Origin: an uncultured Aggregatibacter sp.
Lineage (GTDB): Bacteria > Pseudomonadota > Gammaproteobacteria > Enterobacterales > Pasteurellaceae
DNA length: 30,327 nucleotides
Reading direction: 5' to 3'
NCBI RefSeq assembly: GCF_901873365.1
Contig: NZ_CABFLM010000053.1
Span: 1 to 30,327 of the forward strand
Part shown: positions 9,558 to 15,351 of the stretch, piece by piece
Layout of the letters: the number at the start of each line of letters is the position of its first letter
Numbering within the stretch: the first letter of the stretch is position 1
Notes under the pieces: generated by a model
What the model was told of the DNA's origin: nothing
The model's input: the letters and a program-made list of their open reading frames with translations, nothing else
The model's database searches: none
Translations under genes and position numbers: made by a program

Positions 9558-10722
9558 CGTAACATACAACTTATTGCACAACGGAACGTTATTTAATCCT
9601 TTCGGACATTTACGATTTCATGCATAGCGTGCAACTTATTGCACGAAAGATTCAACCCCGATACGTAATTCACGATTCCCTCGTAGCGTGCATCTTGATG
9701 CACGACCGAATCAACCACGGCACGAAATAAAGTGCGGTGATTTTTGCGTGTGTTTTTTCAGACAAGGTATTATCCACCGTCACGAACGTTATTCATTTCG
9801 AATGTAGCGTGCAACTTGTTGCACGAATGATTCAACCTCTGTAAGCGATTCACGATTCCCTCGTAGCGTGCATCTTGATGCACGACCGAACTACGCACGG
9901 AACGTTATTTACCCTTTCCGAATATTCACGATTTCGTGCAACAAGTTGCACGCTACGATCCACGATCAACCCACACACGGAACGAAATAAAGTGCGGTGA
10001 TTTTTGCGTGTGTTTTTTCAGACAACGTATTATCCACCATCACGAACGTTATTCATTTCGAATGTAGCGTGCAACTTGTTGCACGAATAATCAACCCCGA
10101 TATGTGATTCACGATTCCCTCGTAGCGTGCATCTTGATGCACGAAAGATTTAACCTCGGTGCGAGCTTCACGATTTCGTGCAACAAGTTGCACGCTACGA
10201 TCCACGACCAACCCACGCACGGAACGAAATAAAGTGCGGTGATTTTTGCGTGTGTTTTTTCAGACAACGTATTATCAACCGTCAAGAGCGTTATTCATTT
10301 CGAATGTAGCGTGCAACTTGTTGCACGAATGATTCAACCTCTGTAAGCGATTCACGATTCCCTCGTAGCGTGCAACTTGTTGCACGAATGAATCAACCCC
10401 GATACGCGATTCACGATTCCCTCGTAGCGTGCAACTTGTTGCACGAATGATTCAACCGCGATACGCGATTCATGATTCCCTCGTAGCGTGCAACTTGTTG
10501 CACGACCGAATCAACCACGGAACGAAATAAAGTGCGGTGATTTTTGCGTGTGTTTTTTCAAACAACGCATTATCAACCGTCAAGAGCGTTATTCATTTCG
10601 TGCAACAAGTTGCACGCTACGATTTCCGGTTTCGTGCATCAAGATGCACGCTACGATCCACAATTTCGTGCAACAAGTTGCACGCTACGATTTATGATTT
10701 CGTGCAACGAGCTACACGCTAC
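9558..10722. repeat. REP palindrome array, cluster 2 (left of the RAYT gene)
   Basis: Sixteen clear REP elements plus a decayed one near 9558-9579. GTAG foot on the plus strand: 9624 (ATAG variant), 9683, 9804, 9863, 10064, 10122, 10306, 10365, 10424, 10483. On the minus strand the 22-nt spans begin at 9935, 10177, 10599, 10633, 10667 and 10701 (the last with a damaged stem). T-type stems are at 9683, 9863, 10122 and 10633; the rest are A type. Plus elements often recur every 59 nt (9624/9683, 9804/9863, 10306/10365/10424/10483). A larger unit of 242-298 nt carries an uptake signal and recurs four times. No gene is visible; frames of 66-70 aa here are repeat-derived. Confidence 0.93.
9717..10598 (+). 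repeat. Tandem composite units, each with an uptake signal and REPs
   Basis: Four near-copies of a unit contain a perfect uptake signal AAAGTGCGGT at 9729-9738, 9989-9998, 10231-10240 and 10529-10538, spaced 260, 242 and 298 nt. Each signal sits in the same context: GAACGAAAT-like bases before it (first copy CACGAAAT), and GATTTTTGCGTGTG and a T run after it. Then follow a stretch containing ACGTTATTCATTTCG or a near-copy and one or more REPs. Related units occur inverted in cluster 1 (cores at 428, 509, 650) and in cluster 3 (27973-27982). Confidence 0.85.
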
Positions 10723-10727
10723 GGGGA

Positions 10728-11264
10728 TTATTCTTGATATAAATTTTGTATTTTGACGCTGATATCGCCACCCCAATCGAGAGGATATATTTGGTCGGTT
10801 ACATCACGGTGAAATGATGAATATGGCCAATCTTTAACAGCGGTGACGTAACCATGTTTGACAGGGTTATAATAAATATAATCCCAATGGTTTGAGAGGT
10901 CTTGTTCGTTACGGATAAGATGTTCCCAAAAACGGCGTTGCCAAATACCAAGATCCCCTCGTCTTCGTTGGCTTTGATTTGGCAGCCGGCAATGTGCGGG
11001 GATTTTTTGGCTAAATAGGGTTTTTAATAAACGAATTCGGGTGGCATAACGATGATCATTTTCAGGTAATTCCATGAGCCAATGAAGATGATCCGGTAAT
11101 ATACAGATGGCAATTGTTTTGAAAGGATAACGTTGTTGTGTTTCGATAAAAGCCGCTCGCAGTTCGTTAATATAGCGAGTTAGCCAATCTTTTGAACGAT
11201 CTTGAAGCGCAAGCGTGAAAAAATAGGTACCACCCTCAGTGAGGTCTCGTCGATAAGTTGCCAT
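10728..11264 (-). CDS. REP-associated tyrosine transposase (RAYT), IS200/IS605-like Y1 family
   Basis: Single-strand DNA nuclease/transposase of the HUH superfamily, the type that recognises and is thought to spread REP palindromes. The 178-aa protein closely resembles E. coli RayT (YafM) in layout. The N-terminus is YRRDLTEGGTYFFTL, the HUH motif is H59-L60-H61 in LPDHLHWLM, WQRRFWEHLIRN spans about 108-119, and DYIYYNPVKHG contains the likely catalytic Y129. The end YPLDWGGD also matches that family. All key residues are present, so it looks active. Upstream is an extended -10 promoter. REPs flank it closely: one ends 5 nt beyond the stop codon, and a truncated one lies at the promoter. Ribosome binding is weak (no clear GGAG). 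It probably acts on the REPs in this window; that is an inference. Confidence 0.93.
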   Translation of the reverse strand: MATYRRDLTEGGTYFFTLALQDRSKDWLTRYINELRAAFIETQQRYPFKTIAICILPDHLHWLMELPENDHRYATRIRLLKTLFSQKIPAHCRLPNQSQRRRGDLGIWQRRFWEHLIRNEQDLSNHWDYIYYNPVKHGYVTAVKDWPYSSFHRDVTDQIYPLDWGGDISVKIQNLYQE

Positions 11265-11301
11265 AGGGGTTTCTTGTGCAGTTGTTCACATTCTATGCAT
11301 C

Positions 11302-11333
11302 ATTATACCAAATAAGCTTTTTGTATTCAGTAG
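11302..11333 (-). promoter_or_regulatory. Extended -10 promoter of the RAYT gene
   Basis: On the minus strand TGGTATAAT is a perfect extended -10 (plus-strand 11302-11310). The -35 region 17 nt upstream (CTGAAT) is poor, as is common with an extended -10. The -35 area abuts the truncated REP at 11330-11337, so array rearrangement here could change transposase expression. Confidence 0.6.
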
Positions 11334-11572
11334 CACGAATGATTCAACCGCGATACGCGATTCACGATTCCCTTGTAGCGTGCAACTTGTTGCACGAATG
11401 ATTCAGCCCCGATGCGTGATTCACGATTTACGACCAAACCACGCACGGAACGTTATTTAATGCTTTCGAATATTCGTAATTTCGTGCAACAAGTTGCACG
11501 CTACGATTTCCGATTTCGTGCAACAAGTTGCACGCTACGATTTACGATTTCATGCAACAAGTTGCACGCTTC
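11330..11572. repeat. REP palindrome array, cluster 2 (right of the RAYT gene)
   Basis: Elements: a remnant at 11330-11337 in which GTAG is followed directly by CACG (14 nt of the palindrome missing); 11375-11396 with its foot on plus; 11483-11504 and 11517-11538 with feet on minus; and a variant at 11551-11572 (CATGCAAC stem, CTTC foot). All are A type. The spacer sequences match those left of the RAYT gene, so both sides belong to one array. No gene is seen between 11265 and 11679. Confidence 0.88.
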
Positions 11573-11613
11573 GATGAATTAATCGTCTCCCCAAAGCACA
11601 TACGATAGATAAA

Positions 11614-11653
11614 AAAGTGCGGTGAAAAACAAGGTATTTTTTCACCGCACTTT
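11614..11653. terminator. Bidirectional terminator built from two inverted uptake signals
   Basis: AAAGTGCGGT (11614-11623) and its inverted copy (11644-11653) form a stem of about 16 bp that includes flanking A and T runs, with loop CAAGGTA. It lies 27 nt after the purT stop and would end luxS-purT transcription on the minus strand. Paired uptake signals used as terminators are well known in Pasteurellaceae. Confidence 0.8.
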
Positions 11654-11679
11654 AACTGTGATTCAACGACAAGCTGAGC

Positions 11680-12861
11680 TTATAAAATCACATCTAATTT
11701 ATCATAAGCACGACGGGCTTTTTCTAAGGCTTTTTCAACGCTGATGTCGCGTGCCAAAATCACCCCTAAACGGCGATGGCCATTCACTTCACCTTTACCA
11801 AAAAGGCGTAAGTTGGTTTGCGGTTCGGCAAGTACCTGCTCTACGTTGGCAAATTGTACTTGGTTGGATTTGCCTTCTACCACAATGGCTTTGGACGCGG
11901 ACGGGCTGATGAAATCGATGCTCGGAATCGGCAAGCCTAAAATGGCACGAGCGTGTAAGGCGAACTGTGATAACTCTTGTGAGATCATGGTCACCATACC
12001 GGTATCGTGTGGACGTGGGGAGACTTCGTTAAAAATCACGTCATCGCCACGCACGAACATTTCCACACCAAAAATCCCTCGACCACCTAATGCACCGGTG
12101 ATTTTCTCTGCAATGTCTTGCGCTTTTTTCAATGCGGTTTCTGACATGGCTTGTGGTTGCCAAGATTCACGGTAATCGCCATCCACTTGAATGTGCCCGA
12201 TGGGCGCAAGGAATGAGGTACCATTCACATGGCGCACCGTGAGCTGGGTAATTTCGTAATCAAATTGAATGAACCCTTCCACAATAACGCGCCCTGCGCC
12301 GGCTCGTCCGCCTTCTTGGGCGTAATCCCATGCCGATTGGATTTGATCGAGGGTGCGAATGACGCTTTGTCCATGACCGGAGGAGGACATAATCGGTTTG
12401 ACCACGCACGGAACACCGATTTTTTCGACCGCACTTTTGAAGTCGTCAAAGTTATCTACGAATTCATAAGGTGAGGTTGGCAAGCCCAATTCTTCGGAGG
12501 CTAAACGACGAATGCCTTCACGGTTCATGGTTAGTTTCGTAGCTTTGGCGGTCGGGATAACGGTGAACCCTTCTTGTTCCAGTTCAAGTAAAGTATCGGT
12601 GGCGATAGCTTCCACTTCCGGCACGATAAAATCAGGACGTTCCTTTTCCACAACGGCGCGTAATGCCGCGCCATCCAACATGGAAATGGTGTAGGCGCGG
12701 TGTGCCACTTGCTGTGCAGGCGCGTTTTCATAGCGATCTACCGCAATCACTTCAACACCTAAACGTTGTAATTCAATGACAACTTCTTTGCCCAATTCAC
12801 CCGCACCAAGCATCATCACTTTCAGTGCTTTTGGGGTTAATGGCGTGCCGATTGTGGTCAT
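11680..12861 (-). CDS. purT: Formate-dependent phosphoribosylglycinamide formyltransferase PurT
   Basis: Cytoplasmic ATP-grasp enzyme that makes formyl-GAR from GAR, formate and ATP, an alternative to folate-dependent PurN in purine synthesis. The 393-aa length is usual for the family. The N-terminal Rossmann segment VMMLGAGELGKEVVIELQRLG (first glycines GAGELG near 18-23) is followed by VDRYENAPAQQVAHR. The ATP-grasp part includes VVKPIMSSSGHGQS and the metal-binding end FNEVSPRPHDTGMVT. It starts 10 nt after the luxS stop with an AAGGAG site, so the two genes are probably cotranscribed. A perfect uptake signal lies in the gene at 12428-12437. Confidence 0.96.
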   Translation of the reverse strand: MTTIGTPLTPKALKVMMLGAGELGKEVVIELQRLGVEVIAVDRYENAPAQQVAHRAYTISMLDGAALRAVVEKERPDFIVPEVEAIATDTLLELEQEGFTVIPTAKATKLTMNREGIRRLASEELGLPTSPYEFVDNFDDFKSAVEKIGVPCVVKPIMSSSGHGQSVIRTLDQIQSAWDYAQEGGRAGAGRVIVEGFIQFDYEITQLTVRHVNGTSFLAPIGHIQVDGDYRESWQPQAMSETALKKAQDIAEKITGALGGRGIFGVEMFVRGDDVIFNEVSPRPHDTGMVTMISQELSQFALHARAILGLPIPSIDFISPSASKAIVVEGKSNQVQFANVEQVLAEPQTNLRLFGKGEVNGHRRLGVILARDISVEKALEKARRAYDKLDVIL

Positions 12862-12871
12862 GGGGGGCTCC

Positions 12872-13378
12872 TTATTGTTTGAGTAAACTTTCGTCTAAGG
12901 TTAAATCTTCGTTTTTATTCACGCCGATACCGCGTGCTAATACGTTTTGCGCGATTTGATGGGCTTCCTCCAAAGAATGTTCGGTGTATGTACCGCATTG
13001 GTATTCATTCAGTTCAGGAATTTCACGTTGATTTTTCACATTGAGAATATCCTGCATGGAGGCTGCCCAAGCCTGTGCAACTTGGGTTTCGTTCGGGGTA
13101 CCGATTAAGGACATATAAAAACCGGTGCGGCAACCCATCGGAGAAATATCAATAATTTCGACCTCTTGACTATTGAGATGATCACGCATGAAACCGGCAA
13201 ATAAATGTTCCAATGTGTGAATGCCCTTCGGTGGCAAATTTTCCTTATTAGGAATGGTAAAACGCAAGTCAAAAACCGTGATGGTATCGCCTTTTGGCGT
13301 TTGCATTGTTTTGGCAATTCGCACTGCTGGCGCATTCATTCGGGTATGATCCACTTTGAAGCTATCAAGTAATGGCAT
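12872..13378 (-). CDS. luxS: S-ribosylhomocysteine lyase LuxS (AI-2 synthase)
   Basis: Cytoplasmic metalloenzyme that cleaves S-ribosylhomocysteine to homocysteine and DPD, the precursor of autoinducer 2. It serves both the activated methyl cycle and quorum signalling. All 168 residues are intact. The metal ligands are visible as H54 and H58 in HTLEH and C128 in QCGTYTEH. The catalytic cysteine is C83 in PMGCRTGFY (position 84 in some homologues). A strong AAGGAGAG site precedes the ATG. A -10-like TATAAA lies on the minus strand at 13421-13426, with a poor -35. It is first in a likely luxS-purT operon and is divergent from a candidate small RNA. Confidence 0.97.
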   Translation of the reverse strand: MPLLDSFKVDHTRMNAPAVRIAKTMQTPKGDTITVFDLRFTIPNKENLPPKGIHTLEHLFAGFMRDHLNSQEVEIIDISPMGCRTGFYMSLIGTPNETQVAQAWAASMQDILNVKNQREIPELNEYQCGTYTEHSLEEAHQIAQNVLARGIGVNKNEDLTLDESLLKQ

Positions 13379-13456
13379 AATCTCTCCTTAATTGGTGTCA
13401 TTTGGGGCTAAAAAACAGCGTTTATAAAAAATTGATAAAATTTTTTAAATTTCTGC

Positions 13457-13484
13457 GAACTTTTTCCGTTATACTGCAGTCTTA
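13457..13484 (+). promoter_or_regulatory. Promoter candidates for the luxS-divergent small RNA
   Basis: Two overlapping readings are possible. One is a sigma-70 -10 hexamer TATACT (13470-13475) with an A/T-rich upstream region but a weak -35. The other resembles a sigma-E promoter: GAACTT (13457-13462) and TCTTA (13480-13484), 17 nt apart, where the family norm is GGAACTT-N16-TCTGA or TCAAA. The sigma-E reading is weaker but notable, because enterobacterial MicA in the same place is sigma-E dependent. Confidence 0.35.
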
Positions 13485-13563
13485 GATAGCGAGCAACTTG
13501 CAGTTGTTTTAATAAAATTGGTTCCTTAGGTTATTCGCCTCTCCTTGTGAGAGGCATTTTTTT
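13482..13563 (+). ncRNA. Candidate Hfq-type small RNA divergent from luxS
   Basis: The predicted transcript is about 70-82 nt. It has a short 5' hairpin (CAACT 13494-13498 with AGTTG 13502-13506), then an A/U-rich single-stranded stretch (13507-13536). It ends in a strong terminator: stem GCCTCTC (13537-13543) with GAGAGGC (13549-13555), followed by ATTTTTTT. This is the usual build of Hfq-dependent sRNAs. No open frame is present. The orientation (luxS to the left, sRNA to the right) equals that of micA in E. coli, but I see no sequence similarity to MicA. Its targets are unknown. Confidence 0.5.
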
Positions 13564-13589
13564 CGCCATTCTACAGGAAAATCCTCACG

Positions 13590-14075
13590 TTACAGAATAG
13601 CGAGTCCAAAAAATAGCAAAAAAACATACCGCACTATTTTGCCCAGTGTCATAAAAATCAGACACGCTACCCAGTTTAACCTCAACCAGCCTGCCACCGC
13701 GCAAAATACATCACCTACAATCGGTAACCAGCTAAAAAATAACATCACGCTGCCGTAACCTTGTGTTTTTGCTAATACCCACGAGAGTTTGGCATTTTGT
13801 GGTGGAGGATTAAACGTCGGAAGCCAACGCCCAAGTGAATAGGTAGTCAGGCTGCCCAGCGTGTTTCCGGCGATTGCCGTCCACAATAGGCTTTGAATAT
13901 CCAAAGAAAAATAAGGGGAACCCGTCCATAAGAGCGGCGTGACGAGGGTGAGAAAAACAATTTCGGAATTGCCGGGAAGCACAGTGGCACTGAGGAAGGC
14001 GCTGGCAAACATAATCCACAATCGATGCTCGCCAAATAAGGCGAACCATCCATCCCAGCTAAAAAGATCAAACAT
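13590..14075 (-). CDS. yqaA: YqaA family inner membrane protein (VTT/DedA-like)
   Basis: Small integral membrane protein of about 161 aa, related to the DedA/VTT family; its exact activity is unknown. Visible family signature near the N-terminus: FLSATVLPGNSEIVFL. Hydrophobic segments follow, with AGNTLGSLTTYSLGRW in the middle and SWLPIVGDVFCAVAGWLR and LGKIVRYVFLL near the C-terminus. All of these parallel E. coli YqaA. The frame extends upstream to a TTG at 14090, but I chose the ATG at 14075 because it matches the family N-terminus better. It follows yqaB on the same strand, as in E. coli, and the pair is probably one transcript. Confidence 0.87.
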   Translation of the reverse strand: MFDLFSWDGWFALFGEHRLWIMFASAFLSATVLPGNSEIVFLTLVTPLLWTGSPYFSLDIQSLLWTAIAGNTLGSLTTYSLGRWLPTFNPPPQNAKLSWVLAKTQGYGSVMLFFSWLPIVGDVFCAVAGWLRLNWVACLIFMTLGKIVRYVFLLFFGLAIL

Positions 14076-14137
14076 GATGTAATAGGTCAAAAATCAGTGC
14101 ATCAGTCATTTTTAGAATTGATGCGGAACGCGTTTCA

Positions 14138-14743
14138 TCACGCCGGACTACGTAATAATTTATTCACTCGCACATCAAACACATCCATGCCCGCATTTAA
14201 TCCAGCCTGAATACCCAAATCGCCATCTTCAAACACTAAACAGCGCTGCGGTTTCACTTGAATCAATTCAGCACAACGTAAAAACGTATCCGGTGCCGGT
14301 TTGTGATGTTGAATATCTTCGGCAGTAACAATCGCGGAAAAATATTTCTCAAAATCAAACTTATCCAACAAAATTTGGGCGATGGGGCGATAAGAGCCTG
14401 TGCCAAGGGCAAGCGGTTTTTTATTATAAAAATGACGAACAACATCCGCTGCAGGAAGCAATGTGGCGTGTTTCATGATCAGCTGTTTGCCATATTCTCT
14501 TTTTAATTCGATCACATCATCTAATTTATCTAACGGCATGGCATGACGTTTCATCATTTCTAACGCAATGTCTTTCACCGGCGCGCCACCCATTTCATAC
14601 AATAAATTGCCATCAAATGGATAACCAAAATGTTGTCCAACCATTTCCCACGCTTTCGCATGACTCGGCATCGTATCAATAACCGTGCCGTCCATATCAA
14701 AAATCAAACCGTCATATTCATTAATGAAATTATTCTGTAACAT
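14138..14743 (-). CDS. yqaB: HAD phosphatase YqaB (fructose-1-phosphate/6-phosphogluconate phosphatase type)
   Basis: Cytoplasmic HAD-superfamily hydrolase of the beta-phosphoglucomutase-like group. E. coli YqaB acts on fructose 1-phosphate and 6-phosphogluconate; substrate here is inferred from that resemblance. The 201-aa protein shows motif I DMDGTVIDT with D16 and D18, motif II in ALGTGSYR, the motif III lysine in HHKPAPDTFL, and motif IV in VFEDGDLGIQAGLNAGM. It starts after a GAAAGCGAG stretch serving as the ribosome site. The gene is upstream of yqaA, and divergent from the PRD-domain gene across 122 nt. Confidence 0.92.
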   Translation of the reverse strand: MLQNNFINEYDGLIFDMDGTVIDTMPSHAKAWEMVGQHFGYPFDGNLLYEMGGAPVKDIALEMMKRHAMPLDKLDDVIELKREYGKQLIMKHATLLPAADVVRHFYNKKPLALGTGSYRPIAQILLDKFDFEKYFSAIVTAEDIQHHKPAPDTFLRCAELIQVKPQRCLVFEDGDLGIQAGLNAGMDVFDVRVNKLLRSPA

Positions 14744-14833
14744 CTCGCTTTCCGAATTATTTTAAATAAGAAGAGTGCGCTATTTTCCTACAAATTTGTG
14801 ATCAATGCACCGTTTAATTCATACGAATTTCGT

Positions 14834-14839
14834 TATACT
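14834..14839 (+). promoter_or_regulatory. -10 element of the PRD-domain gene
   Basis: TATACT lies 26 nt before the ATG at 14866. No good -35 is visible at 16-18 nt. Nearby TTGTGATCAATGCAC resembles one half of a CRP site, but this is too weak to call an operator. Confidence 0.35.
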
Positions 14840-14865
14840 GAGATCATTTTATTGAGAGTGAACAA

Positions 14866-15255
14866 ATGGATCTTCAACAGCGACTTGGGGCGTTTCAAGC
14901 CCGAGAATTAATTGACGAACATATTGTACAAACGGTATTGAACGTACGTTGCCACTTGCAACAAGATTGGTTGGCAGACGTAGAAACCGAGCAGGTTAAA
15001 ATGATGTTAGTGCATCTCGCCAGTGCCTTGGGTCGGATTCAACGTGGGCATTGTGTTTCACCGTTGTATGCCGATTTTTTAGCAGAAATCCAAAGTGCGG
15101 TGGTTTTTCCGCAAGTTTTACAGATTCATCAAAAAATATTGGCATGCCTTCCGTTTGCCATTCCCGAAGAAGAACAAACCTATTTTCTCGCCAATGTGTA
15201 TGCCTTAGTGCTGGATCAGCCACAGGTGCTGGCTTTTGTGGACAAAACTGCTTGA
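14866..15255 (+). CDS. Stand-alone PRD (PTS regulation domain) protein
   Basis: A 129-aa protein that consists of little more than one PRD. These domains normally sit in transcription antiterminators and activators and are phosphorylated on histidine by PTS proteins. The PRD hallmark is seen as LVHLASALGRIQRG, with the conserved H50 and R57, and the end IPEEEQTYFLANVYAL matches the terminal helix. There is no RNA-binding or HTH domain, so it cannot act on nucleic acid in the usual way. It may instead sense or relay PTS phosphorylation through a partner. The site before the ATG is TTGAGAGTG. A perfect uptake signal lies inside the gene at 15092-15101. The function is not known. Confidence 0.75.
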   Translation: MDLQQRLGAFQARELIDEHIVQTVLNVRCHLQQDWLADVETEQVKMMLVHLASALGRIQRGHCVSPLYADFLAEIQSAVVFPQVLQIHQKILACLPFAIPEEEQTYFLANVYALVLDQPQVLAFVDKTA

Positions 15256-15317
15256 GAAAATGACCGCACTTTAGGCAATGCGGCTATCCGTTATGGCGTT
15301 ATCATGTCCCTATATTA

Positions 15318-15341
15318 ATAAAGACAGGCATAAAGCCTGTC
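15318..15341 (-). terminator. Terminator of the ilvGMD transcript
   Basis: On the minus strand GACAGGC-TTTAT-GCCTGTC is followed by TTTATT, about 10 nt after the ilvD stop. The T run is short, so termination may be incomplete. An uptake signal lies further on at 15263-15272. Confidence 0.55.
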
Positions 15342-15351
15342 CCGACAATTT

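Noticed and set aside
9624..10722. CRISPR array
   Set aside because: Elements occur in both orientations, the spacers are themselves repeated and contain uptake signals, and no cas gene is present. The GTAG foot and the RAYT gene explain the array better.
10488..10756. Three overlapping frames of 66-70 aa before the RAYT gene
   Set aside because: All are translated palindromes; frames are open only because the repeat unit lacks stops.
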